DNA of 64,000 nt from Panonychus citri (taxonomy: Eukaryota; Arthropoda; Arachnida; Trombidiformes; Tetranychidae). Shown piece by piece: positions 27,585 through 42,500 of this stretch. The translations under genes and the position numbers were made by a program. Position 1 is the stretch's first letter; every line of letters begins with the position of its first letter. The DNA is taken from positions 1,302,001 through 1,366,000 of the forward strand of contig NW_026515454.1 of NCBI RefSeq assembly GCF_014898815.1, written 5' to 3'. The notes beneath the pieces were generated by a model. It saw only the letters and a program-made list of their open reading frames with translations, did not search any database and was not told the origin of the DNA.

Positions 27585-30500
27585 CTTCTCTTCCAGTCGA
27601 TAAACATAATATATATATAAGAATATGAATTTTCAATCAGAAATCATTTGGATGATTCGATTGCATGTTAATCTGTATCCCTGAGCCCATGATAATCATT
27701 CATTCACCAGGATTGATAACAGAACCAAAAAATATAATATATACGAGAACAAGTTAAACAACAACAACAAAATGATTACGATTACGATCCTAGATGATTA
27801 ACAGTAAATGATTACTCATTACTCTCATCATTGATTGTTATTAACTCTGAAACTCAATATCTGAAGCAACACAATTAATGCATATTAATATATTGATAAT
27901 TTACCTGAATAGTTTATAATATTTACTATCATAGTGTTAACTATTGTCCCTCTGGTACTTTAATTATTATCATCATCATCATCAGGATAACAATTATAAT
28001 GATGAATGGTTACCTTGATATCTCATTGATTGTCAATAGTTAATTTTTTTTCCCGGTGAAAAGAAAAACTAATAATCATTTGGGGAAAAGAAGACATGAT
28101 TAAGATAAACAATCAACTAATCATCTCATGATATTGTGATTAACTTTAATTTCTGGTAATAAGAGTAAAATTTAATCACTTAATCAATATGTTGATTTGT
28201 TTGATTGGTTGAAATTGGTTATTATACTTTTCCTCCTGAACGAAACGTTAATCATTAGCATTTAACTTTTATTTTAAATTGTTCAACAAGTTGAATAGGT
28301 TAATTGTTAACAGAAAAAGCTTCATTTTTACCCTTCAATCAGGAGATTAGGATTAAGATTTGATGTACGGTGAGGGATTAGGTTAATCTCCTTTTCTTTT
28401 TTGTTTATTTTCGTGTCACAATCAATGAAATGAAGGTTCAAATAGCTTAATTAATGAGATTTGTTTCTTCAGCTTCATTCTAGATCATCTCACGATATTA
28501 ATCATCTTATCAATTTGCTGTCTGTACATTTCATGAGACTCAGTGATTCTGAACCTTGGAGATACATGTGAAAAAAACTCCCTGAAGGGATTTGATATAA
28601 AAAAGTTCACATTGTTAATACAAAAGGGATTACCTTTTTTTTGTAGTTTCATTTGATCATCATCATTATCAAGGGTTAACATTGTTTCAATTTAAATTGA
28701 GTTTCATGTTGTTGAAATTCATTATACCCAATGAATCAATTCTGATGTGATGACATCGCAATCGACTTAGACAATTTATTGATTACCATTAGGATTAGAT
28801 TTATGCTTATTTAATCTTCGTCTAATTGTCATGATTATGATGGTCATCATTCAAATTGCTGATGATCATTATGAAAGTAGTTCTGGTAATCTCGAGATGA
28901 AATCGTAATCATCATGTTAGTTTACGTGATGAGAGAGAGAGAGAGATGATGATGATGATGATGATGATAAGAAAAACTAATCACAGGAAATAAACTTTGT
29001 CTCTTTTACGAAGAAATAAATTCAATGTTTAGAAAAAAATCAATTAACAATCAATTGGAAGGAGAAAAGTTCAGACTGATTCAGATTCTGGTTGAAATTT
29101 GTGTTCATCAAGATTAATCATCATCACGATCATTAAAATTAATCAACTCGACTCTCATTATAACATTGTAATTGTTTTCCTTTACCTAAGAAAATTATAA
29201 TTAACTCTAAGGATTAACAATCAAGCAAACTTAAGGGTAAAAACGATGATGCTGATTAAGATCAACATGATGATGATTTTGATATAAGAGCAAACAAATT
29301 GACAAAAGAAACATAAACAGTTAAATTAGCTCTTCTCAAACATGATCATGATACAATTGAATCAGATCAGTGAAAAAAAATAACAAGAAAAAAGATTCAG
29401 TCTGAACTTTTTTTTTCTTAGAAAAGAACAAAATTTCATCAGAATTTTTTTTCTCTCTCTATTTTCATGGTAAACATTTCATGATGAGATTTGAATTTGA
29501 ATCTTTTAAATGAAAAATTATTCTTTCCTCTACAATAATAACAATAAACAAATCGAAACGAAAATTAATTCAATTTAGTTACAATTAACAAAGAAAAGTT
29601 TTAAATTAAACCATTCCAATTATACTCTGAGGGAGATAGAAATTGAAATTATTAATAATAACGATCATAATTAAAACTAATTATCTCAATATAACAAAAA
29701 CAAAATGGTAAACACAAAAGAGGTTGAATGTGAAAAAAAAGATTGAGTTTCATGGTAAATTCAGAGCCAGAACTTTTTTTTTCTTGTTTACTCTCAACAG
29801 ATAATGATAACCTAAAACTAACCTTTGGTGTTAATGATAACTAATTATGAACTAACAATGAATTGAGTATCATGATGATGATGAAAATTTCATGTTGATT
29901 GTTGATGGACAAAACTATCATCAGAGTGAATTTGATGAAAAGGAGTGAATCTAAATTACCAGGGAAACAACAACAATCAACAATCAACAATCAAACACAA
30001 TTTTCCTGGTAAATTGTTTCCCATTGTTAAATTGTATTGAATGTAAAACCTTTTCAACAATTGAAACAATCAATGTAATAATAATATGATGATTCAGTTT
30101 GATTGTGAACAAACAAACAGAAAAAAAAATTTACTCACAATCACAATTAAGCTTTTAACAAATAGCAAAAATTAATAGTATCAAAATAATAGGAAATTGA
30201 CAGAGAAAAGTGAATTGTAATGTTACTCAGCTGATGGTCATCGTCAACTTGTTAATGGTCAGTAAACTAATAACTTGATAATGACAAACATATGAACCAA
30301 TAGTTGATATGAAATCAGCAGGAGAGGATAAATATTGAGAAGGTGGGAAAATGGTTCATGGTGGTAACAGGATATTCATCTTGATGATGATGATGATTGT
30401 TGATTGTTGATTACCATCAGATGATAACTGATGATTATAATCATCAACAGAAACATCAACAACATTACCAACAACAGCATAATCCTTTTGAATCATTACC

Positions 30501-33500
30501 ATTATCATCATGAAATCCTCATGGTCCATTTTCCCACCGGGGTACCAAACATTTTCAACCAATATCAAATTCATGATAATACTAATCATGAAATAGAATC
30601 ACAAAAACCATCAACATCCTTTGGTTAAATTGTAATACAATTGGTTTATAATATAAAGGTTGAAAGTTACAATTAATGGATTCTCAGTTGATTCAATTTA
30701 TTTTATTCATCACAATCAAAGTTTTTATAAGATTAATTAACCGGTAGAAAGTGAAATTATTGTAATTAATTTTCATTTACTATCAATTCTGGTTAACTAA
30801 ATTGTTACCGATTCTTTTTTTTCTTCAGCTATTATTCAGATTTTCATTCTCACAATATAACAATCAAATTAATCACCTTTGATTTATCTGAATGATGAGG
30901 GATCAAATTGTTGGAATCATTTCTCTTAATCAACAATTCATTAATCATTGTAATCATATTAATATACCATGAATCAAGTTGATCATCATGATAACTGTTG
31001 ATGATTAACTGACTCAACAATCATAATGATGATAATAAATGGTGGCCATCAGTAAATTCAGTATTATGAAACCATTATATCAAAATATTATCATGAAATT
31101 GTTTCTATTTTTTTTTCATCTCCCTTGAACTTTTATCTTAGACTCTGAACTTTTTTCATTTCATATTGGATAACATGTTGATACATTGATGATGATGATG
31201 ATGATCAACTCTTATCATCCCACTCGATTCAAGTTTAACCAAAGTTTTTATCATCACTTATGAATGTTATCATGATTATCTCCCAGAACTTTTCCTTTAT
31301 CTCCCATGAGGTTAAATGTTACATGGTGGGTTAGGTTTATGAGAGATTTTTGTTTCACTTTTTGAATTTTAATAAAAAAGGAAAAGGAAAACTTTTAAAA
31401 TAATAAATTGCTCTGATTACGATTCATGAAAGTTCAGGATCACATGTAATCTTCAGAAATTCAGAGTAACTTATATTCATGAAATTACCAACAACAAGTG
31501 ATTTACTAGATAATCTAATCATTCAATGAGATCAATAGTTTGAAATCATCATCATCATCATGATTTAATGTTCCGGAAAAAAAGTTCAGAACTTTATCAT
31601 CCTCTTGATCTTCATGTAAATGGAAAATATCAAATACTTTTTTCATTATTCTCATGCTAATTGTGATTAACTTGATCACCATCAGTATACAGACAATTGT
31701 CCCTAGTGGACTGAAGATTACTCAAAGTCAATTATCAATTAAATCAACTAAGATGATTGATGATTAATTATATGGAAATAAATTGTTTGATTGATAAATC
31801 ATGTTAATCTATTATTGATATTATCATAATGGTTCACAATTAATATTATCAATCAAATTTGGATTGAAATAAATACACAATCCAATTTATCAGAGGGGGA
31901 AAAAAAGTTAATTTCAATTGTTAAATAGAGAGACACAATTAACTTAAATGATTTACAAACAAAATAATCAAGTCAATTTGTAACAATCAATTGTTATCAT
32001 AAAATAATGAACATTACAATCAAATAACAATTGTAATCTAATTTAATGGAAATCAATCAGAAATCAGAATTGTTGATTGTTCAACATTGAAATTGTAAAA
32101 TTGGATAAATCAAATCAATAGATAATATTGATTCTGATTATCATCTCGATAAATTAGTTGATAAAGTAAATAAATGATGACAATTACAAGTTTACATTGG
32201 GATGAAGATGAGGAAGATGATGAAACCTTTTCAATCATTTATTTGACAAGATTGAGACTCTTTGAGTAATCAAAATGATATTAAAAAAAAGCATTAGGTT
32301 CAATTGAAGGTGGGAATTGGGTTGATAATGATGATGAATGATGAGATTAGTGATAAAAAAATACACTGTTTACTTAATCATCTTCAAACAATTAGTATTA
32401 TATCGTAATAGTTAATTGGTAAAGAAGAGAAAAGTTCAATTCCATGATGATGATCATCATTGAAACTGAATTTTCAGAAGTAGATGAAGATGAAGAGAAA
32501 AGGAAGTGAAGAAAATTGTTCTAAAATTGGAACTGGAATTTTTATCTGTCACTTTTTTTTTCTTCTGATGAATCTCAACTTTCATCATCCATCTTTAGAA
32601 CTCTCTCTTTTTCATATTCGACAAGAAATGTTCTTAAAAATAAATAAAGTTCCATGTACATAATTCGAGGTGAATTCTGTTCTTTATCTTTATCTCTCTC
32701 TCTCTCTTGTCTCAATAACTTAGGCCAGGTGAACAAACCTGTTGGTTCACCTGGTACCATCATCATCATCATCGCCCAAACCACTTTTTCCCTTCTCTCT
32801 CTCCCTTCTTCCTCGCTCCCTCGTCCTTATCTTCATCTTCATCCGCCATTCTTTTTGGAAAAAAAAAAAAGGCCAGTTGGCAACAACAATCGATGTAGTT
32901 TACGTATCATATTTTGTTTCTCGTAGAGTTTTCTACATAAGTTAAAATAAAATGTTCATTTAGTGAAAACTAGTGTTGTTAATGATTACAGTGTTTTAGA
33001 TAAACAATTTAATGATTAATTGGATTCAATTAATAATTCTACATCACATTTATGGTGACCCATTTGACGTGATTTGTGTTTTGTCGAGACATCTGAATCA
33101 TTCAGACCCCTTATAAGTGATTTTCTTTCTCTCTCATACTTTTCTATCTTTTTCTCTTTTTCTCTTTTTACAATTTGAACTATTGTTTTTCTTATCTCCT
33201 TCTAATTAAAATTGTAATTTAATAAATAAATTGAAACCATTCAAGAAGGAGATCGATATTTTGAATCTGGAGAGCGTCAATTGGTGGAGACCACACATAT
33301 TAAACCATTTGAAAGTAAGATTTGTTTTATATTTATAACAAAGAATGAGAAGTTTGAACGCTAATTGTTCTGATCCCATATTGTAAATGGAAAATTAATC
33401 CACTGGATTTATTACTCATTGGAATAATATTACGACATAAGATCAAACAAAGAATCAAATTAAAAATCGATTCTTTATTATTATTTGAAATAGCGTAACA

Positions 33501-36500
33501 AAGAAATGATTTAAAAATCGATTCTTCAAAGTCTGATACACTTAACAAAGTGATTATTTAGAAATCGATTCTCCGATTTTCATTCTAACTATAATGTGTG
33601 TAAAAAAAAATCAACGATAATGATCGATCAGACTAGTTCCAAAATGTAAAATACTTAAATATTCGTAACAAACAGTCAATTTTTTTTTTTCCCTCTCTAC
33701 CTTGTTAATCTATCTACTAATTAGTACAAGTATGTACTAGTATGTATGTCATAAACAATATAAGGGAAAAATTTGTTATTGAGTAAACTTATCAGTTGTG
33801 TCTCATTTGTGTTATTGGTGATTAATTTGTCGAAACAATTGATTAACTTAGTTATTAGTTACAATTGTATTTAATTTGTGTTATTAGTGATTAATTTGTC
33901 GAAACAATTGATTAACTTAGTTATTAGTTACAATTGTATTTCATTTGCGTTATTGGTGATTAATTTGTCGAAACAATTGATTAACTTAGTTATTAGTTAC
34001 AATTGTATTTCATTTGCGTTATTGGTGATTAATTTGTCGAAACAATTGATTAACTTAGTTATTAGTTACAATTGTATTTCATTTGCGTTATTGATTAATT
34101 TGTCGAAACAATTGATTAACTTAGTTATTAGTTACAATTGTATTTCATTTGTGTTATTGGTGATTAATTTGTCGAAACAATTGATTAACTTAGTTATTAG
34201 TTACAATTGTATTTCATTTGCGTTATTGATTAATTTGTCGAAACAATTGATTAACTTAGTTATTAGTTACAATTGTATTTCATTTGCGTTATTGGTGATT
34301 AATTTGTCGAAACAATTGATTAACTTAGTTATTAGTTACAATTGTATTTCATTTGCGTTATTGGTGATTAATTTGTCGAAACAATTGATTAACTTAGTTA
34401 TTAGTTACAATTGTATTTCATTTGCGTTATTGGTGATTAATTTGTCGAAACAATTGATTAACTTAGTTATTAGTTACAATTGTATTTCATTTGTGTTATT
34501 GGTGATTAATTGTCGAAACAATTGATTAACTTAGTTATTAGTTACAATTGTATTTCATTTGCGTTATTGGTGATTAATTTGTCGAAACAATTGATTAACT
34601 TAGTTATTAGTTACAATTGTATTTCATTTGTGTTATTGGTGATTAATTTGTCGAAACAATTGATTAACTTAGTTATTAGTTACAATTGTATTTCATTTGC
34701 GTTATTGGTGATTAATTTGTCGAAACGATTGATTAACTTAGTTATCAGTTACAATTGTGTTCAATTTGTGTCATTAGTAAATAATTTGTCGAGACAATTG
34801 AGTAACTTAGTTATTAGTTCCAATTGTGTTTGTACTATTGAATGTCAAAACTATCAATCGTAGAGAAAAAGGTGATCATTCTTATATTACTACTGTTACC
34901 ATTCATTCTCATGTTTATTTGGTTCATAGTTGAAATTTATAAGTTTAGTATCCTTGTTCGACTTGATGCATGATATATTAAAGATGTGCAAAACTTTTAT
35001 GTTGGTGATTTGTTTAATTATCTTATTTTGGTAAACAATTGATATCTCTAAATAGCATTTGATTTAAAATTGGTCTCTGTTATTCTGTCTAATTGATTAA
35101 TCATGAGTGAACCATCAACTTTAAACCCTATTGGAAAAAGCGAGAGAAGTAAATCTAAATCACCTGTTCGAGATGTAGTAAGGAGAAATTATTCAGATAC
35201 CCTTCTTAATAATATTAAAGACTTTAATGGAGTTAATAACGAAGTCGGTGAATGGATTGAAGAATTTGAACAAATCACCGAAGCTGCTGGATTAGACGAT
35301 ATTGACCGATTCCGACGATTACCTTTATATTTAAAAGGACCAGCAAAAGATTGGTATACCGGGAGTATACGTTCTAAACCCACTGGTCAAAGACCAACAA
35401 CTTACGATGACTTAAAAGCAAAGTTAATCTTAGCTTTTAAAAAGACCTCGTTCCGAAGAAATACACTCAGAATGAGAATCGAAAACAAAAAACAATCTGA
35501 AAGTCAAGATGTTCGATCATACATATTTGAGATGATAGGCTTGTGTGCAAAACTTGATGCTAATATGGAATTGGAAGAAAAAATTCAATATATTAAAAAT
35601 GGATTGTTACCCGGAATACTGAATTATATTGCGTTGACCAAAGTCAATTCTTTGGATGAAATGAAAAATTTGGCCGAAGAGGCTGAGTTTTATTATCAAA
35701 AGAACAAATTCGACCAACATCGGAATATGAGACCAAGACAAGGAAATTTTGATGAGAAATTAATAACATCGAATCCAAATCCTAACCCCTATTTCTACAA
35801 TAGAAGAAGATACCCTGGGTACAATTTTGCCAACCAATTTCAACAACAAAATCCACAAAGTTTTCAAGCTTTCAATAATCAATTCCAGCAACAAAATTTA
35901 CAAGGTTTCAGCAATCAATTTCAACCACGTAGTAGTTTCCAACAGAATTATACGAACTACAATGATCAGAGTCAACCGAGGCAATTTCAAAATAATAATA
36001 CAAACTTAAATAATCAAGGACAAAATAATCAATTCCAACATCAACAAAACACACAAGGTCTTCAAGCTTTTAATAATCAATTCCAACAACAACAAAACCC
36101 ACAAGGTTTTCATAATCTCAACAATACATTTCGACCTCAGCGAAATTCACAAAGTTATAGAAACAAATTGCGCCCTCAAAATAATCAAGCACAATATCAA
36201 CCACAAGACTTTAATAATCAACAAATCCCAAACTATCAACAAGGTTATAATTTTGCTCCTTTTGATCAAAATCAACCATCGACCTCTCAACCTTTCGATC
36301 CAAATGAGATCTATTGTTACTATTGTAAGGAGCCAGGACATTACAAATCAAATTGTCAAAAATTAATACAAAAATACAATCAAAATAGAGACAACCAAAA
36401 TAAACGAAACTTTGTAATAACGCAAGAAAACCAGCAAGAAGTTGAAGAATCGTATACAGAACCTGAAACGGACGATTGGACCCCTCAAATTACTAGTGCT

Positions 36501-39500
36501 TCTAGAACAATAAATATCGTGGTTACCAACCTAGAAGCAGAAAAAAATCGACTGATAATAATTGAGGTATTGGTCAATGGTCAAAAAATGAAAGCAATGG
36601 TTGACACTGGGGCTGAGCTATCAGTCATGACTTTGAAGGCCATATCCAAGCTTGACGTTGAGATAAAAAGATACACTGGTCCACCCACGACCGCTGCGGA
36701 TAATAAGCCAATAAAACCTGTGGGACAGGCTAAAGTAGACATTAATGTAGCCGATGGCGTGAGTAATGTAAACATTAAGTCCAATGTGATGGTGATCAGT
36801 GAATTACCAGCTGATGTTGACCTATTGATTGGTCAAGACATATCGGAACTTGCTGACTTGATAATTAATGTAAAAGAAAAGAAAATTTTCATTGCTTCAA
36901 TCCCAAACGATTATGAATCGGATACTAAAATTCTAACCGAAACTGGAGAACAACTTTTAATAATGAACTTAAATTTTGAAAAATCACCTGAACCAATTTC
37001 GATTCTCGAACTCAACGTCGGGAAATTGAAGAAAGAAGATCAAGATCGATTCCAAAATTTGATCAATAAACATAGAAATGTTTTTGCAATTTCTGATCAC
37101 GAACTATCAACAACTGAATTATATGAACATAAAATTGACACTGGTGACGAACCACCAATACACGCAAACCCTTATCGTCAATCTATTGCACTGAGAGAAA
37201 AGTCTCAAGAAATTATAAAAAATTTACTAGAGTGTGGATTCATCCGTCCCTCATTCTCACCTTGGGCATCCCCTGTTGTGATTGTACCGAAAAAAACGGG
37301 TGAATTAAGATTCTGCGTTGATTACCGTAAGCTCAACGCTATAACGAAACGAGATGTATATCCAATCCAAGATATTTCCTTATCTTTAGATTCTTTGGCA
37401 GGAGCGAAAATATTCAGCTCATTAGATCTGCGTTCGGGTTATTATCAAATCAAAGTCGCTCAAGAAGACGTTGCAAAAACGGCGTTTATTACAACAGAGG
37501 GAATATGGGAATTTGTTCGAATGCCATTTGGACTTGTGAACGCTCCCGCAACCTTTTGCCGAACAATGAATACAGTATTCTCCGGAATGAGATATTCTAA
37601 AGTTCTTGTTTACTTGGATGATATTGTCGTCTTTTCGAAGACAATCGAGGAACATTTCGATGATCTACAACAGGTTTTTACTAGATTAATTCGAAACAAC
37701 TTAAAACTAAAACCAAGTAAATGCCATTTTTTCCAAACAAAAATACTGTATCTGGGCTTCATCGTTGATGAAAATGGTCAACGGCCTGATCCAGATAAAG
37801 TGTCGGCTATTAAGCTTGCACCTCAACCAAAAACAATAACCGAAATAAGATCATTTGTTGGACTTTGCTCTTATTATCGTAGACATGTCCAAGATTTTTC
37901 TAAAATTGCTGAACCTCTTACAAGATTAACGAAGAATAATGTCCGGTTTCTCTGGACAGAAGAACAAGAAAAATCTTTTCAGTTGTTGAAAGAATTATTG
38001 ATTTCTGATCAAATTTTATTACATTTTGATCCAACACAACCCACTCAACTCCGTACAGATGCTTCTGATGTTGGATTAGGAGCTATTCTACTCCAAAAGT
38101 CTGGAGAACATTTCAGACCAGTCGCTTATGCTAGTAGGCTCCTTAGAGGAGCCGAAAAAAATTATGGAATCGCCGATCGAGAATGTTTGGCTATAATCTT
38201 TGCTGTTGAAAAATTTCGACAGTATCTTGAAGGAATTTATTTCGAAATTTACACTGATAACTGCGCTCTCTGCTTTCTTAAGTCAAAAGCTAAATTGCCC
38301 CCAAGATTAATGAGATATACTCTCTTGTTACAAGAATTTAACTTTGATGTTCTTTATAAGAGTGGCGCAACCCACAGAGACGTTGATTGTCTCTCTCGCT
38401 TCCCAATCGACACTACAGTTAATGAAATCAAACACCCTTTAGAGACTAGAATACTAGTCATCAACATCGCCGCTTTAGTTCCGGATGAACAAAATGAATC
38501 AATTGCTGTAGCTCAAAAAAAAGATCGATGGATAAATGTGATAATTGATCAACTGAAAAATTGGTCGAAATTATCAAAACGAGCACAGAGAAGATTAAAC
38601 AAATATCATCTGGAAGATAACATATTATACAGAAAAATGAGAGGAAAATATCGAGAATATTTTGCCCTTGTGATACCAAACAAATTAAGATTAGATATTT
38701 GTAAAAGGTACCATGATGATGCTACCGCCGGTCATGGAGGCATACAAAAAACATTCGCAAATATTTCACAGAAATATTATTGGCCCAGAATGTCTAGTTT
38801 CATTTCAAAATATGTTAGTACCTGCGAAAGCTGTCAATTAGTTAAAATTGAACACATGTTACCCAAGGGCCTACTCAATCCAATAATAACCACAAGACCA
38901 TTCGAAAAAGTCGGCATTGATTTTGTTGGACCATTTAAAGATGTTGCCCCTGGTGGTGAAAGATACATAATAGTTTTCGTCGACTTATTTACTAAATATG
39001 CAGAAACTGAAAAAACGGTTGATTGCAGTGCTCGGACTGTGGCTATTTTTCTCATGGAAAAAATAATCCTCAGACATGGAGCACCAGAAATGTTGATTTC
39101 TGACAGGGGAACTGGGTTCCTAAACAATGTTATCGCTGGACTCACGTGGCGGTTAAATATGAAACATGTGCATTCCACTGCGTACCATCCAAAAACTAAC
39201 GGTCAAGTAGAAAAAGTCAACGGACTAATTACAAATATTATCACCCATTATACAAAAGAGAGGCCCCACGAATGGCATAGTTATTTGTCACTCGCCACCT
39301 TCTGTTATAATATTTCAAACAATAAAACTCTTGGCTGTTCCCCTTATTTTATGTTACATGCAAGGGAACCAATCATGCCGAATGACTTTAACGATATTCC
39401 TAAGACAAAATATCGCGACCTGAAAGACTATGACAAATTGTTACGCGACGAATGGCCAAAGATGAGAGCATTGGCAAGACAATATGCAGAACACGAAAAG

Positions 39501-42500
39501 GGGAAACAAAAAATTGAATATGATAATAATCATCGTGATGTTCAATTTAACATCGGTGATTTGGTACTTGTTCAGATCCTCCCAAAACCACAAAAGTTTA
39601 CCCAAGCTTACCGAGGACCCTACAAGGTTACACGAAAAATCGGAAACAATAGTTATTTTGTTAACGATTCAAGCTTCGAACCTTACAATGTAGAACGACT
39701 AAAAAAATATGAACCGAGGAATCTTCGAGACTTAGATGTACCTGATCCTTTTGGAAATTTAGTCGATTCAGAAGCCTCAACTGAACCAGAATCGACGGCG
39801 GAAGAAATGTCAGACGAAGAGCTGCTCGATGGTGTCTCTCACAAACGTAAATTAACTACAAAAAAAAGTAAACATATCAACTTTTTAAATCACAAGAAAA
39901 AGTTTTCGCGGTTAAGTTGTATATTCACATCGCTGTTACTTCTCTCGTTTCGTGTGCAAGCAAAAATGAACTTTGTCCCTTCGAGTGATTACGTGTTAAA
40001 TTATTTAGATACCAAAGTAGAAATTGGGCGTTCTGACGTCCAACACATACTTGTGATTGTCGATCCATGTGAAGCTCTTTTCCCTAATGTTTCGTATTCT
40101 GCGGATGAACCCAAAGAGACAGATAAAAGATCATTAATTCAAGAATGTTTCTTTGATGCTACAATAAGTAGATTCAATTACAAAAACGAAACAATAGATG
40201 GATTTCAATCTTTGAACAGACACCAATGCCCACCGACAAAAGAATTCTGTAAATTCTCTCCTTACTCTTGCTTCACCCTGATGAAATTCTTAAAAAACAA
40301 AACTCTTAACGTTCAAAATGATATAAGCCATAGTATGTCCGTTGAAGAAATACAAGCTAAGCTCGCGCTAGGCATGGATGTCGTTACAAATATTAACCCT
40401 CAACCAACGAAGAAGAAGGAAATAGTATCATCACTAAAACGAAAATGTAAAACAATGTACGAAGAACATTTTGTCCAACCAGTCAAAAACCTATGTAAAG
40501 AATACAAACAAACTAGAAAGAGAAGTGCCTTTTTAGCTTCATCTCTGATATTCGTTGGTGTATCGTTAGTTGTACCATCAATAGTCCAGATTTGGAGTGG
40601 AGAAAAAACTTCGATTTATAGAAACGAGATCTCGTCCGTCCGTAATGATATCCTTAGAACCGTTAATACTACGAGATTCAACGATGAATCAATCTCAAAA
40701 GTTGTCAGTAATATTACAAAAAATATTCACACTATTGTTGAGAGTTTAGAGAAATTAGAAATGAGAGTGAATAGATTGGAAGAAGTAATGTCAACTCTAT
40801 TCGTCGATTTCATTGAACTTATCCAACGGTTCACTCTTATCTCCAGAGCAATAAGTAATTTCAAAAGTACTGAAACCCTAAATGAATTCTATAATTCATT
40901 GAAACTGGATCCACCTTGCAAAAATCGATGCCCGATTCTTAAAACAAAAACATTCAGTTGTAATTATAATAATGATAATTCGATAACTCTTGACTATAGT
41001 GTACCAATCATAAGCGAAAACAAAACTTTCGTTGAAATCGAAACATTTAACAAATTGGTTAAACCAATTAATCAATCGTACTGCATGGTGGATTATATTG
41101 GCCCAAAAACATTCTTGTTAGATTTATACACAAAACAATTGTGTCCGGTACAAACTAACAAAATAAAAGCTGTATCTGCTCCAGCCCCAACTGATGAATA
41201 CTTTCATTGTGATGAAGCTGAGACTTTGCGAGAAACAAATGCTTATTGGAAAATTTCTGACTGCTCACCTACGAAGCCAAAACTTTCGTTTTCTCAAGTA
41301 ATCTTTGGTTACAAAAACATCCATATTTTTTGTATCAATCGAAATATAACGATCGATGGAAAAAATTATACTTGTCCAAATAATCCATTCATCTTGTCCC
41401 CATCAGAATCATTTTCTGTTGGAAATTTTAATTGGACAAGAGATCGACTTCAACTCAAACAACAATATACATTTGATATAAAAGAAAAAGCATTAAGATA
41501 TTTAGAAACTGATGTCCCAGCTTTTGAAATTGAGCTTGTGGACATGCAAGAGATCGAATTGCAACAAATTAAATTGGAAGCTAAAAGCGAATATACGTAT
41601 TCATTTTTGTATTGGTTGGAAAAGAATTGGTTCTCTTTCATATTCCTCTGTGTCTTAATTCCGACTATGTTATACATCTTGTGTGTTAACCATTTGAAAG
41701 CCCGTTCGGTGTATATACCAGTAGCGCCGACAATACAATCACCACAATTAATTTCAGCATTTTAATCATTTTTAACCAACAATCATCACCATTATTATAT
41801 TTTATTTAGCCATTTTTATCATTTCACTAACTGATTATTTTTCATTTCTTTATTATTATTATTATTTCTTTCCTTAATAAATTTCCATAGTTATTTGGAA
41901 ATTTAGGTTAACAAAAAAAAAAAAAAAACATATAATATTCGCTCAAAATGAACCGTTGGCCGCAAAAATTAGATGATAAAAATCGAGTTCGGAAGGAACG
42001 ATTCAACCCAGTAACTTTCGTGAAATCAAAAGAACAAGCGAAAGAAAAGAAGAAAGTCGTACACGTTAGTTGGAAGGTACCATCACACTGGCTAGAATCA
42101 GAAAACATCCGACCGGAATATATCTACTTTAAATACCCGTTCAATCGAGAAAGAAATTACAGATATTTTACTACCGATCCATCTTTCTCCAAATTCGTAA
42201 AACTGACGCTACAAGCTCTTGGATTCTCTACCCTGATCGAAATGAGAAGTAAATTGCTCGAAGAAATGAACATCGCTAGACTACCGAGTAAAGAACGAAT
42301 TAATATTGGACATCGCCATTGTACCGCTTGTTATGGTAAAGATCACAAGCGAGATCAGTGTAGAGTGTGCTCTTACTGCTTGGAATTAGGCCACGTACGA
42401 ACTGTTTGTCCAGAAAACCCCAAAAGGGATAAAACTATTACATTAATTGCGGGAAATCTCGGAGAATCATATAGCGTTGGACGTAAATGTTTCACGGTCT

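Noticed and set aside
30431..30628. Asn/His/Ile-rich open frames on both strands
   Set aside because: They are generated by ATCATC/AAC simple repeats, not coding sequence.
32742..32945. Identical 67-codon ORFs in both LTRs
   Set aside because: They are only the translation of the duplicated LTR, with no supporting context.
33878..34525. 215-codon repetitive ORF in the retroelement leader
   Set aside because: It is an artefact of 69 bp being a multiple of three. It lacks a sensible start, changes frame at the shorter unit near 34510, and matches no protein.
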